A stretch of 64,000 nt of DNA from Rhyzopertha dominica (GCA_025024175.1 QCXZ01000041.1:16549786-16613785), one strand, 5' to 3'; shown: positions 49,970-61,870, counted from the first letter of the stretch. A program made the numbers and translations. Notes: generated from the letters alone by a model not told the origin.

Positions 49970-51745
49970 TTTCAAATGATTAATTAACTCTAACTTAAGT
50001 AAAGCACTGATTTTGCCTATCCACCCTATTCAATAATACTGGTGCTTATTAAATCACAAAGAACGCCAAAAACATAGACTATTAGGTAAATAATTATCAA
50101 TGGAATTTCTGATTATCACGGTTCGCGAATAGTTTACGATTACGTATAATAACCGCTTGGTTAAGTTCGTATAATAACACGTTCACTTTTCGCTGCCACT
50201 TGTTTAAAAAAAACATGGATTTTTATCTGTTGCAATGTTGTCGAATATCCTAGTAAACACAAACCGTTCCCGCCTAGCCAAACAACCAATTATTATTCTC
50301 TTGAGCGAATCATGATTTATACATTTCCAAATTATCTATATTTTGTCCTGGTACCTTACAATGTAAAATTTATTTAAGCCTAATTTGTAACAAAGAGCGA
50401 TAGTACCACTGGATAGTACAAGTACAAACCTACAAACAAAAAACAACTTTCAATAAATCTAACAACGTTGCAACCTATTAGATTGTCACATGTCAATGAG
50501 ACATTGACAGATTGACACATGATTTTAAAAACTAGAGGTGGGAATAACGGTTACTCGTGTGGAACGTTCTATAGCGTTCCGTTCCAGAAATGTAACGTTC
50601 CAAAATAACGTTATTTTTTGGAACGATGTATTTCTCAGTGTTACGCAGTTGCGTGCTTGCGTGCCCGTTTTGTACTCAATCTTTCACAGTTAAAGAGAAG
50701 GGCGGGTATTTAACAAATTAGATCTATTGTACTGCACTTTGATTTGTTTATATTTATCATACAATTTTATATAATATAATCTGGTAACGCTAAAGTAGTT
50801 TCCTAGTAACGGTCTTTGCAGGATCTCATCATTTTGTCGTAAGTTTCAGGTACAGACAATCAGATCTTGTCTGTAGGACACAATACAAAAAAAATAAGTT
50901 TGTTAACAATAAGTTAGTGCAAACAGTTACATTTAGTTCATAGTCATCTTATTTTATTTCTTGTGTTAGAAGTTCGCTATGAACTAAATTTTATAAGTTA
51001 AAGTTCTTTGCATTTACGGATTTTTTGTTATTTCAATGAGAGTTGCTTTTTCGTTTGCCAATAGGTACCTATATATTCTTATTAGTATTTTCTGCTTTGT
51101 ATTTGTTTACACTTAAGTTTATATTTTGTTATTTTTATACATAAATAAAGAACTTGAGGGTTTTGTTAATCAATTCGATTAATTAAATACTGACGTTATC
51201 AAATACATAACTACTAGACCCCTATTAATTATTATATCAATTTCTATAAAAAACACTTCTCAACATTTTAGTCATCATCAATTGCATAAGTAGCCTAATT
51301 TACTTTAAAAAAACCTTGCTGCTGAACAAACCTAGATGTATTTACGCGTTACTTTACGTATCGTCGTTAACGATTGTGTTTCCCATTATCCCATTAGTTC
51401 TTTTCACGTTTCTCGTGCGGTTCTACGTTCCACGTTCCGCGTTATGCCCGTTGCCGGAATTACTAGTACAGATTATTCGTGGTCGCCGTTTTTCGTACCA
51501 CGTCGTTTCCGACCTTGAGTCAGCTTGTTGCGTGACTGCGTTGCGCTGTTATGACGTTCCAAAATATAACGAGTTCCGTGCACAGTTGGGAACGTTACGT
51601 TCCGTTATTAAATAATAACGTTCCAAAATAACGTTACTAAAATAACGACCCGTCTCTATTAAAAACTGTTTTCAGGTTATGGTTGATGGTGGAAGTAAAT
51701 AAAACCTTAGAGCATTTTACTCTGTGATAAAACAGTTATGTAGGC
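49970..51745. promoter_or_regulatory. Divergent intergenic region between ITPK1 and SMG9
   Basis: 1.78 kb separates the two start codons. Removing the hAT-like insertion (1126 bp plus one 8-bp duplication copy) leaves about 640 bp, so the two genes probably shared a short bidirectional promoter before the insertion. No specific TATA element was identified. Confidence 0.5.
50525..51666. mobile_element. Non-autonomous hAT-like element with 8-bp TSD
   Basis: The element proper is 50533-51658 (1126 bp). It begins TAGAGGTGGGAATAACG and its other end reads TAGAGACGGGTCGTTATT. A perfect 8-bp duplication TTAAAAAC flanks it (50525-50532 and 51659-51666), as expected for the hAT superfamily. Both subterminal regions are crowded with GGAACGTT/AACGTTCC and AACGTTATT motifs, likely transposase-binding repeats. 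No transposase is encoded; the open frames near 51316-51615 are chance. The perfect duplication suggests a fairly recent insertion. Confidence 0.88.
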
Positions 51746-54700
51746 ATGTCTGAATTCGACAGAGGAAAGTTTTACGGAAAGAAAAAGTTCCAGACCCAAC
51801 GAGTATGTACCACAACTTTTCTAGGCCCAAACATAATTATTCATCGTTACAGGATTCGGGTAATTTTGGCAGTAGGTTTTTTAACAGCAAGAGTAGCTTT
51901 AATAAATCGGGATCAAAAGAGTCCTTGGCTACTGAAGCCAAACCAAAAGTAAAGGTACCCACTATATTACTAAAACACCAAGATGCGAGACCTTCGTCAC
52001 CGAAACCAAATCAAAAACCTAACGAAACTTCCATATCTATCGCAGTCCCTCCCAGCGAAAGTAACAGCATCTTCATATTGCAATCAAGAAAGTTTTTGAT
52101 GATGTCATTTCAGGTCACCCACCACCGGCGACAAAAGAAATGAAGAAAAGTGTGAAGTTTTTAGATGATGGCATAATTTATGTAGATAACATACAAGATT
52201 TTGTTCAAGAAAATAATGATTTTCTGGTTGTTGGTGTTGTTGGAGCACAAGCAGTTGGTAAATCTGCTTTACTTAATTTATTAGCTCGTAATAAAGTAAC
52301 GGAGATGTTAAAGAAGTCTGTTTTTACTGATCCTAAGCCAAAACATTTGAATGAGGAAGGTGATGGTGTTAAAATAATAACAGAAAGTGTGTTCAACTTG
52401 AAGGTGGCTGAAAATGATGTGAGAGAAAATGATACTCCAATTTTTAAGACACAACGTTCCGGTACAGCAGAATTTGATAGAAATACAACATATGGCATAG
52501 ATGTATTTATAACAAATAACCGGGTAAGGAAATTAAGATATTTATATTTACTAACTTAGTTTATAATATAAAATGAAGTTATGGTATATTGATAACTTTT
52601 TAATTTTTTAATTAAATTTATAGGAATGTTCAAAAGTATTGTTTTGATGACCTAGAATACAACTTTGATTCCCTTTTTTAGGAATAGCATGAACAGTCAT
52701 TTGAATTGGTAATGTTTTAGATAATACTTTTGGATTGTCAGCCATTCAATTCTATAACGGTATTAAATGAGTTAATACAGAGTGAAAATAAACGTTCGAG
52801 TTTAGCAAGTGAATTCATGCCATTAGAAAACAGTGGAGAAATTTATGGATTACAGTTGACAGCATTTATGATGTCCGTCTGCCATGTCCTTTTATTGGTC
52901 CAGGATTGGTTTTTTGATAGCAACATAGTGAGGTATGTTTTCATCAAAAAATAGAATGGGTATTGAGTTGCATTATTTAAATAGATTCGTGATACACTTA
53001 AATAGAGTGTATATTAGAACGAGGGAATAGATGTGTAGTCTGCAATTTTAATTTCAAAAACGTTCTGTAAACTTCTATTCATTCTACAGTTTGATTTCTA
53101 TTTCAGTTTTTATTAAATTATCTGCATTATTATGTTTGTCACCAAGTTTGTTGCAACATATCTTGCTATATAAAACAGTGCTCGAAAGTTTTAGTTAAAT
53201 TCTCAGTCAAAATTTTTACTAATTCATCCATTTTCATGTAATTTCTTCTCTCCTTGTCAATATAGAAATCTTTCATCCCTAGCTATAAAATTACTTGTGT
53301 TTAGTCTTGTTGAACAACACATTTTTGTAGCATAAATAGTTCATTTAATATACATACTTATCTTAGCATTTTCTTGTCATGTTCTTTCATTTGTCGGTTT
53401 TTTGCAACAAATACCTTTAAATCAAATCATAAATATTTAGACACCTCTAAAGAGAGCTTGGTGCATCTTTATATCAAACATTGTTTTTTTGTTAACATAA
53501 TTCATCTATTGTCATCAATTGGAACACTTTGAACATACCTGCAATACTATTTCTGGTTGGAATTTGCAATTTTTAAATCATGTGTTGTGGACTACTGTAT
53601 TAAATATGAACCTACTTTTTTCTTGATCACTAGTTAAGTCAACTTTTTAATATTTTGTCTTCCATAGAACACTTCTCCCATAGCAGCATGATTTAGAAAT
53701 CCTTAAAAATGAACTAAATTAATATTCCATAGTTACTGATGCTAAATTCTTGTGAAAACACATTTAAGTTGTGTAACTTGACTTTGTCAATCTTTAAGCT
53801 TGTCTATCTTTTGTGCTACAAAAATGGTTCTTTTAGATAGAGGTTACAAATCTGACTTGTAGGTGGTGCATTGCTTTCACCTTGTGTCTTATGGAAAAGT
53901 TAGCTTAATAATTTTGTTATTTTTGAATTTAAAACAATTTATATGCTACTTTTATACATTCCTGATTATTGGACAAAATAATCTAAAACGAATTTCTGAC
54001 CGATTCTTACAGTTGGAAATACAATAACCTGACATACTGTGGTAACCTCTATATACATGAACACTATGTTTACCCATTAGGCTTTTTAAGATTACGTCAT
54101 CCAATATGGCGTCCAGGGGGCAAAAAGCGCACGCATGGGACGCGCCTGCGAAACCCTGGAAACGGACGCGTGGCTGATAGAGTTGGGTCGTTCATGACCA
54201 AGTCGTTCAAATTGAATGACTCATGCCTTGATTTGGCTCACAGCTAATAAATCAGCATCGTTCGTACGTCGTACATGGTTAACGGCTGACGACAGCACAC
54301 GACGAGAAAACAGCATGACAGCATATTTATATGCTGTGGCGAGACAGGAGACACCGCTGTCACTTTCAATTCACGATCCTTATGAACGACTTGAATGATC
54401 CGAATCTACGCGATTGATTGAACGATTTGAATTTAATCGAATGTCCCAGCTCTAGCGACTGACGTTGGCATTAAGTAATGGGGTTTCTATGACAGCGCGC
54501 TAGAAGCTGCATCGTTTTGAAATTTGCCCCCTGGCAGTCGCTCAAAAGTCACGTGTTCTAAAAAGCCTAATGAAGAACACGTATTTACTTGGAGCGATCG
54601 GGCAGAAATGTAAATTATGCAACCCATATTACCAGCGGGACATGGGACGTAAGAGGGTAGCCGATAGGTTGACATCGCGCAAAGATCGTACGAGCAATAG

Positions 54701-57057
54701 ATGGGCTAAACTAATATTAGGAAAATTGCTGACTGTAGGGTGTGCATAAAAAAGTAAGCATGATATTAGTAACTTACTATGATATTATACCAGGTTATTC
54801 AAAATATGGAATAACCCATTTATTTCTGTAAATATGAACTATATAACATTTCATTCTAACTGCATGATTTCTGTAGGAACTTTTATAACAATTTTCCTTT
54901 CGCTTCCCCATTGCTTCGGCAGACAGTAAATTAATGTGAAAGAGCTTTTAACATTAAACTTGTCCCGTGTAATTACTAATTAGACATACAATCTTAGAAA
55001 TCCAGTCATATCGGAATAGATCGTATACCGCTCGATCATTCCCGACAGGATTGTATCTTAGCCTCACTGTTCAGTGGATACCACGCGACGGACCTGGTGG
55101 GGATGGGCATTCGCATTCTGCTCTCGTGACGGACTCGTGCGAAAGGGTTTGCGGTTTTAGATTTTTTGAATGTTTTTACTCATTTATCGTGCTCATGTTT
55201 TTGGTAGTGTACAAAGAAATATGTAGCTACAACGTGGAGTTCGAATTTTTCATTTAGATGTCTTAGTTTTCGAGAAATATCTCGCCAAATATTCGCATTT
55301 TTAAGCAAAATACAACAACAAATATTTACATTACTGTACCAAATTCAGAAAAAACTCGAACTCTACGTTGTAGCTACATCTTTTGTCATTGCCATGTCGA
55401 AATTTCACTTCGAAAAAGTTTCGAATAACTCGGTAAAATGTAAAAAGGTAGGTGCTTAAAATGACCCGATTCGCTCTAGGTAAACGCCCCTCTTAAATAA
55501 CAATCTCTAAGAACTTGAATTTGTTGTTCAGTATCCTTCATAGAGTTATGCATAGTAATAAATGTTACCTGGACGATTATAATATATAACAAGAAAGTGG
55601 CTTATCAACTTATATAACAACAAAAAAAAACAAGTATAATACAAATTTTTAATGAAATATAATAAGGCCTACTATTTTGAAATTTTTCAGTCTATATTCT
55701 TCTCAGTTTATATGCTAACTTTTTTAATTTAACCATCCGAGTTCTGACATGATCCACCAGAATTTTAATTTTTAGTGGATAACAAACAGTAAACTGGCTG
55801 AGGTGTGTCATGTGCTTGAATAACTGTATTGTTATATTTTTGTTTGTTTCACTTTTCAGTACCAATTTTTATTTTCTATATCACTTGCGGATATTTATAG
55901 ACTTGTAGGTAGGGAAGTGGCACAAACAGGTTTTTCATTTTAACTTCTACTGTGACTCCTATCTGGTGGAACGAAAAAGTTGAGTTGATATTAAATAAGA
56001 TGTACAAATAATGTTTGCATACAAAACTAAATTCAGCTTGCATCTCTCAAGTTGTGTCATACATAAAACATGCAAAAAACTCTTGTATGCAAAACCTAAT
56101 TCAGCTGTAGATCTACTTCAGACCCAGATCAAAGGACGAACTTTTCCTGCAATTTTCTCAGTAGGTCCCGATTAGCTGTCAACTTATTACTCTCATTGCA
56201 AACATAACCGTAATAACTTCTAGAATCAGCTAAAAGTTCCCACATTTATTGCTCGTGATATGTATTTAACTCAAATCGAGATGTCAGTTTGTCAACTAAA
56301 GACCGCTCAAAGTTGATTGTCAAAATTCAGGCACAAACTCAGGTATGCCTTAAGATAGAACTGCTGGCTACAGCGCTGCTCATTAGCTGCGTCTCAATCT
56401 TGTTATTCAGTGCTGAAATGTTATACTCTTAAAGCTATTTTAACTTGATATGCAATTGTTTCAGATACATCCAATCAGCAGAGATGTTAAAACCGACAAT
56501 TTCCAGTATAGAAGAGGAAATTGTTGATCACTTCCCACATCTGGTTTTGATTCACAACAAAGCAAAAATGGAAGATTTCAGCCCATCTAGGTTTAAAACA
56601 ATGCAAAAGGTAATAGAATCCAATTCACAAGCTATATATAACACTGTTTATTTTTAAAAGGTGTACAGATCAGTTTTCAACAAATCAAAATTGCACCTTG
56701 ATACTGGATTAGGATTGGGTTCAGGAAGGGTAGTAAATGTCCTTTCACCTGAAAATTGTGGTGATCCTTTGAATCTTTTCCTCATACCCGAATATAATGA
56801 AAATGGTATGTAAGGTAGCTAATAACAATATATTTTAATTTTATACTAAATTATTTTTAGATGAACACAACTACAAGGGACATCTCCCTCTGGAAGATTT
56901 ATTAAGACATTTGCGGGCCAATATTTTAGGTGCTACGAAGTACCCTCTAACACATGTACAACTAAATGAAAAAAATTGGTTACTGTATTGCTCAAAGGTG
57001 TGGGACCATGTTAAAAAAAGTTCTTTTTTTGTTGAATATACAAAGTTAATGCCGTAA
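51746..57057 (+). CDS. SMG9: SMG9, nonsense-mediated mRNA decay factor
   Basis: SMG9 partners SMG8 to control the SMG1 kinase that phosphorylates UPF1 in nonsense-mediated decay. Its G-like domain is shown by VVGVVGAQAVGKSALLNLL (P-loop-like) in the exon ending at 52519. Further exons: 52721-52932 (LLDCQPF; VCHVLLLVQDWFFD), 56465-56609 (YIQSAEMLKPT), 56661-56805 (LNLFLIPEYNEN) and 56861-57057 (LNEKNWLLYCSKVWDHVKKSS, stop TAA). All these junctions are GT-AG and in frame. The N-terminal part (51746 to about 52110) is open in three successive frames: MSEFDRGKFYGKKKFQ, then PTILLKHQDARPSSPKP, then VFDDVISGHPPPATKEMKKS. Each switch equals one missing base, so two assembly errors or lesions near 51790 and 52060 are likely. 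A 3.5-kb intron (52933-56464) holds nested MITEs. Confidence 0.93.
54075..54572. mobile_element. MITE with CATTAGGCTTTTTA TIRs, interrupted by another
   Basis: CATTAGGCTTTTTA at 54075 is mirrored at 54559-54572. Imperfect inverted similarity extends about 55 bp inward, including CAGGGGGCAAA on both sides. Without the nested insertion it would be about 213 bp. The target duplication is not clear. It lies in the SMG9 intron. Confidence 0.65.
54178..54454. mobile_element. Nested hAT-like MITE (TAGAG(T/C)TGGG ends)
   Basis: The ends are TAGAGTTGGG (54178) and CCCAGCTCTA (to 54454). The flanking 8-mers GTGGCTGA and GCGACTGA match at six of eight positions, an aged hAT-type duplication. Subterminal copies of GTCGTTCA and GAACGACTT occur in both orientations. 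A 60-residue open frame crosses it by chance. Confidence 0.6.
55205..55385. repeat. Imperfect hairpin in SMG9 intron
   Basis: ATGTAGCTACAACGTGGAGT (about 55219) and ACTCTACGTTGTAGCTACAT (about 55360) form an inverted pair about 140 bp apart, each arm about 40 bp. Probably a MITE core or a remnant of one. Confidence 0.5.
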
Positions 57058-57065
57058 ATTATTAA

Positions 57066-58547
57066 TTATTTAAATATGCTCGCTAACAAAGGCCTTTTCC
57101 TCAAATGAATCGGTTTATATGAGTGCTGATAAACTGTTGCCAATCTCCAGTGGTCAGGGTAATCGGTTCTTTTATCTTTCTGCAAACAAAAAGGAGCTGC
57201 TAAGCTATCGATGTTGTATTTGGTTTTCTTGTATGGATCTTTTTGCCTAGGTACTGTGAACAGAAATTTCACTTTTTGAAAACTACTTACACGATTCTGG
57301 GGCTGAGGAACACCAGCTTTGAAAGCCATTTTGTATTCCTGTTTCGGTTGCTTGTCTTTTAATTTCATATTCTTCATCTCACAGGCCATACACAAACGTG
57401 CATTTGGATATAATTTCCTTGTTTGTGTACATTTATTGGCACAAGAAACGTTGGGAGCACTTTTATGAAAGCTTTTTTTACTTAAGTTAGAACTGTGCTG
57501 TGAATCCTTGTCACTGTGCTTTTCATCTTTGCCCATTTCTTGTAAATTATGTGCACTTTGTGCTCTGTTTTTCCATGGAACTGAACCATTACTTAATCTA
57601 CCATGAGTTGTTTTTGGTCTGTTATTTAAAAAAGGTAAGGCATCATTTGTTATATCATCTTGTGGGAGTTTTTCAAAAACAGGTTCACATGCCTTCTTAT
57701 TAGATTCACTAGAAGCCACATCTGAGCATCTACGAGAAGACTTCACTGAGTCGTCATCTTTAGGAGTGTGAACTAAAGTAAAGACAGCTGGCGCTAGTGA
57801 ACCATTGGAACCGTCAATATGTGTAGGTGGCTTTGGTTCATCATGGGGATCTTCTGGGGCTAAGTCCCAGCGAATTGCCAGTTCAATTGGGGTTACTTTC
57901 GACTGACGTATAAACCTCCATTTTTTATCGAAGCTACTTACACTATTCGGTCTGCCATCACGCTTTTCTTGATGTTTTTCTGGCAAGCCAGTTTTTGGTC
58001 TGTACACTTTCAGTTTTGTACATCTAGTAGGTCCATAGCCAGGGTATCCTTTCCAACCAATTCCTGTCACTTTTGCACTTTCTGGTAACGACAGACCAGG
58101 ATCTTTCTCAAATTTTTGCATTTGTAGCTTACGATATAATGCATCTGTTAATGTATCAGGTAAAGGTTCATGCTCCAAGTTCTCCTTATGCAATTTCTTT
58201 GCTAAATCAAAATTTCTTATTGCATCTAATACAGGAGAAGGAGTTCTCTGCTTTTCCTTCTCATTTGTCTGTCCTTTATATTCAGCAGTAAGCAACTCTT
58301 TGTGCTTGTTATACATTTCATCTGCTTCTATTTTCAAGTCCTTGGGGGGAGGTGGTGACTGTCGGGAAAAGTCCTCCCTGTATTTAGGGTAACCTTTAGA
58401 TGAGGGAGCTTCTATCACTTGTGGTTTTTGTAGCTGTTTGAGTAAATCATCATAGCTGTCATCTCTTTTGTAAGGATCTGTAAGATCCCCGGGCACATAA
58501 GGAACTAGTTTCCGAAAATCCTCGTTGTCCTTTGAAGGAACAGACAT
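57066..58547 (-). CDS. Unrecognised 493-residue protein, single exon
   Basis: A long uninterrupted ORF starts ATG at 58547 (MSVPSKDNEDFRKLVPYVPG) and ends with TAA at 57066. I do not recognise the family. It is rich in Lys, Pro and Ser, with no signal peptide or membrane segment. Ordered-looking blocks are WKGYPGYGPTRCTKLKVYRP (residues about 170-190), KKWRFIRQSKVTPIELAIRW (about 209-229), a cysteine cluster (CANKCTQTRKLYPNARLCMAC, about 367-388) and a conserved-looking C-terminus (DPYKKTKYNIDSLAAPF; YPDHWRLATVYQHSYKP). The middle is low complexity and probably disordered. Short proline- and tyrosine-rich motifs of this kind occur in axonemal microtubule inner proteins, and Flattop is nearby, but that is only a suggestion. 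Its stop is 8 bp from SMG9's, tail to tail, so the 3' UTRs must overlap. Confidence 0.85.
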   Translation of the reverse strand: MSVPSKDNEDFRKLVPYVPGDLTDPYKRDDSYDDLLKQLQKPQVIEAPSSKGYPKYREDFSRQSPPPPKDLKIEADEMYNKHKELLTAEYKGQTNEKEKQRTPSPVLDAIRNFDLAKKLHKENLEHEPLPDTLTDALYRKLQMQKFEKDPGLSLPESAKVTGIGWKGYPGYGPTRCTKLKVYRPKTGLPEKHQEKRDGRPNSVSSFDKKWRFIRQSKVTPIELAIRWDLAPEDPHDEPKPPTHIDGSNGSLAPAVFTLVHTPKDDDSVKSSRRCSDVASSESNKKACEPVFEKLPQDDITNDALPFLNNRPKTTHGRLSNGSVPWKNRAQSAHNLQEMGKDEKHSDKDSQHSSNLSKKSFHKSAPNVSCANKCTQTRKLYPNARLCMACEMKNMKLKDKQPKQEYKMAFKAGVPQPQNRVSSFQKVKFLFTVPRQKDPYKKTKYNIDSLAAPFCLQKDKRTDYPDHWRLATVYQHSYKPIHLRKRPLLASIFK

Positions 58548-58559
58548 GATAAAGAAAGA

Positions 58560-60640
58560 CTTCGTTAAAGAGTGTCACATAATCCAGTAAGTAAAAAAGA
58601 AAACAAGCATAATGAAACAATAATTTACTCGAATTTTACTACACGCTTAGAATTTATAGGGAAATCATGAACAGGACATAACGGTTTCTGAAACAAAACA
58701 CAAATTTAAATATAACAAACAGCAACTAAAAAATATATAAAGGTGTACTACTTCAGCTAGATTCTTCAATAAGTTCTTTACGATTGTTGATACAAAAAAA
58801 TGTTTGATGTAATGTAAAAGTGCTTTAGATTTTTGAGTACTACAACCCAGTATTTTCAAGGTAACAGACTTTTGGTTGCATTGGAAATGCACAAGGTGAG
58901 CATTTAATTAAAGCAACTTGCCTTATCTCATATACCAGTGTAGGTCTAAAGCTTTACAGAAAAAAATACTTACTTAAAGTGGTCAAGAGAAATTGCTAGA
59001 AATTATGGTCNGGTTTGTAGAATTACCGCTAAAGGGCACTACAGTATCACCAAATTACAAAAATCATGTTTGTGTCATTTTTCTTGTAATAAACGGACGC
59101 AGCAGTTAATACAAGTATTATGAGATTCTCTGAACCAAATTCTATCATTTTTGTACGAAACAATTTTTTGAAAAAAGTCAATGAAGAGGGTGGCAGATAA
59201 AAATTGAAATAAAAAGTTTTGGATTTGACTTAATCGGAGGTTTTATTCCAACATATTTTAACGCCCTATAAACTGCAATGTACGCAGTGCTAACAATAAG
59301 TTTGTGTTAATGTGTTTCCAAAATATTCTACCTTCAAAATTTTCAAAGAACATAAATATGGTTTTCAGTAGTTTAATATATATTCAATTTTGCTTTGTAT
59401 TATTTTTATTTTTTAATTTATATTTCGATAAAAAGCTCAGAAAGCGCTCTCAGTACACAAACTTGCTAGCATTTAACAGAGGGATATAAGGCAGACTGAC
59501 TGTTTAGCGAAAACTAGTTTTCTGCTTATGTTCTTTGCTACTTGCACACAATTGAAACATGTCATTAGTAAAAATTAAAAAATAATTTAAAAGATGGGGA
59601 CATTTTTGGAATCTCTTTTTTTGCATTTTATACTTTAGTGTTATGTTATATTTTTATATGCTTAGTAAAGTTGTTGAGAATCTGTGAGGATTTTGTAAGA
59701 TTTTATAGTATTTTACACTTTTTGTTTTTACCTTTTCGATCAAATAATAAATTTATCATTAAGCTGATGTGTGTGATTTAGTTTTCGCAAGATTCTTAGT
59801 AACCTTTACAGCTTCAACTAAAAGCCATGACAAAAGCCAACTCCTTATTATTTACCTTACGAAGAAGTATGTTTAAGTTCATTTTAGGCATACGTCGTAG
59901 TTTTGGACTATCCCCTATCCGGCCGGATACCAGATATCCGCTTTATTTCTAATATAGGGTCTTGGATATATATTGCTAATTTTATTTGACTAAAAAAATG
60001 TTTCAGAAAATCTTATAATATCAATCACTGCAAACCTTTATTATATGACTTTTGTAAATTGGANCAATGCCCTCAAGCAGTCATTCTGCAAACTTGAAAA
60101 TAATTTCCAACAGTTTCTCTTTGCTATTTAGCTAAGTAATTATTTTGCCCAAACTTTAGGATAACTAGTATATGAGATAAAGCTGGTCATGTCTTAAGTG
60201 CTGACTCTGTCACTTCCTATAAAATTTAAATTGAACACCCTGTTTTTTATTACAGATATTTTTGTAATCCTAATATTTTACTGCCATTTTATATGCTATA
60301 GATTAGGTATGAAATGCACCAGTGTAACTTTTTGATATTTTGTGACGCAATAATGACAATTGCGATAATAATTATGAAAAGTTGAAATAGCTTGCAAACT
60401 AAAAGAGATAGAACTGTAACGTTTTTACTGCTCTTATAGCATAACAATGCTATTACTAAATACTTTGTGAGATAAAAAGTTTATTTTTGAGGTATAACTT
60501 AAAAAAATGTTTTTCCATTTGACATAGAATTGACTATTATTTCAATAACAATAAATTTCAGTCTAGTCTTTTTTTGCTTATAGCTTGTTTCTGAATTCAG
60601 CTTTCTGTGATCAATCTCAAGCCCCTGTGAATTCTAGCAC
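58560..60640. other. Non-coding between the 493-aa gene and Flattop
   Basis: AT-rich. No coding exon recognised; ambiguous bases near 59011 and 60064. A short CG-containing palindromic patch TATCCGGCCGGATA is at about 59918. Reverse-complement MITE tags (ACACCCTGT) are near 60235. Confidence 0.45.
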
Positions 60641-60646
60641 TCTGCC

Positions 60647-61484
60647 CTATTTTGACAGTTTCCATGACTTTATCGATCTTTTCGACGATGGGCCTACCTG
60701 TGAGAAACAAATTTTTAACATCGAAACCAGAATGAAATGAACGAAACCAAAATTGCATGTAATTCGCTGTGACAAGTATCAGAGGCATAAACACTATTGA
60801 GAATTTCAACCACCTAGATAGTATTTTTGCCTGTAAGGAAGGAATTCTGTGGAATACGCAAATTAAGTATGAACCTACGTGCAGGATAGTGAAAAAAATA
60901 TGGTAAAGAATTTACCGAGAAACCTAGCAGTAGTGGGACACCCTGTAAACATAATGCACATTCAGTACTCACCTGTTCTGTATCCTTACTCTCCACCTGT
61001 TCCTTAGGTTCGTCAGCAACCTTTTCTTCAACTTGATCTTCGTTTTCCTCATTCTCTTTTTTAGTTTCTACAATATCAGACTTTTCTACTTTTTGCTTAT
61101 GCTTTTTATCAGACTTAGACTGATATTCACAATAGCGTTTCCAAGCTTTCACTTTATATGGATCAGGTGCACTTAAATTGTCAGCTGTAAAGTTTATTAA
61201 ACTTAATTAAAGCAGCCCAAAAATTTAACAATTTATGTGCAGAAACGAATAAATATTTTAAATAATTTCAACATACCAACATCTCTCGTGATTTTCTTAG
61301 GTAAATGCCAAGTTGCAACAAAATTACCCCAGGGATTAGTGTGAGCTCGTGGAACACCTGGTAAGAGGTGACCACGATCATTGGAAATTATCCTTGTAAT
61401 ACCATTAGTTCGGCATGGTTTTTCAGGGTACCACTTTGGAACTTCCCAGTTGCCCAAACGTGTAGGCTTGTAAGGATCTTCGAA
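60647..61484 (-). CDS. CFAP126: Flattop (CFAP126) homologue, 5' exon not found
   Basis: Flattop is a small protein of ciliary basal bodies and axonemes, a microtubule inner protein linked to planar polarity in vertebrates. Exon 61484-61277 begins at an acceptor (TTTTAG|TTC), FEDPYKPTRLGNWEVPKWYP. It contains the signature ITRIISNDRGHLLPGVPRAH and NPWGNFVATWHLPKKI, closely matching the vertebrate block (IANDRGHLLPSVPR, NPWGSFMGTW). It splices (61276|61184) to exon 61184-60973: DNLSAPDPYKVKAWKRYCEY, then a Lys/Glu-rich tail. A last short exon (60697-60647, ..GPSSKRSIKSWKLSK, TAG) is tentative. The start codon lies upstream of 61484 and I could not place it; the open frame with MSTHIF at 61588 is in another frame and lacks an ATG. 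It lies directly downstream of RIOK1 on the same strand. Confidence 0.85.
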
Positions 61485-61870
61485 CTAAAAGGATGTTTGT
61501 TACAGTGAAGTTTGTTTTCAATTAAAAGTTCATTCGGACTTCTATGGTGATAAATTGCTGGTGCAAACTGAAATATATGTGTTGACAAAATAATAAATGT
61601 AAAACAAACAACAAAATCTGCAATGTGTTCCCGTCTTCCATAAGCTGTGATTGATCGTACAATTAAAATTAGTTAAATAAAAACATTAATAATTTGCTTC
61701 CACAAGGAAACAATTTAAAATAGATAAAGGGTTTTTAGAGGTCCTGAGTATTAAATGATACAAACAGTTATTCAAAAGATTTATCATCCACAATATAAAA
61801 ACAAAACAACAGTTTATTATATCAATATTAATGGCTTATATTTTCAATGTAACATACATTAATAACTTAA

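Larger units (their letters stand above)
52933..56464 (+). other. Long SMG9 intron
   Basis: GT (52933) to AG (56464) in SMG9, by far its largest intron. It contains the nested MITE pair at 54075-54572 and an imperfect hairpin at about 55205-55385. No coding sequence was recognised in it. Confidence 0.75.

Noticed and set aside
51316..51615. 99-residue open frame upstream of SMG9
   Set aside because: It falls inside the hAT-like element, resembles no transposase, and is produced by repeated AACGTTCC-type motifs.
57500..57703. Plus-strand frames inside the 493-aa gene
   Set aside because: Antisense shadows of a long, clearly coding minus-strand ORF.
61388..61588. N-terminus of Flattop starting MSTHIFQFAP
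   Set aside because: The first codon is TTG and the frame differs from the conserved Flattop frame, which is closed by a stop just before its acceptor.
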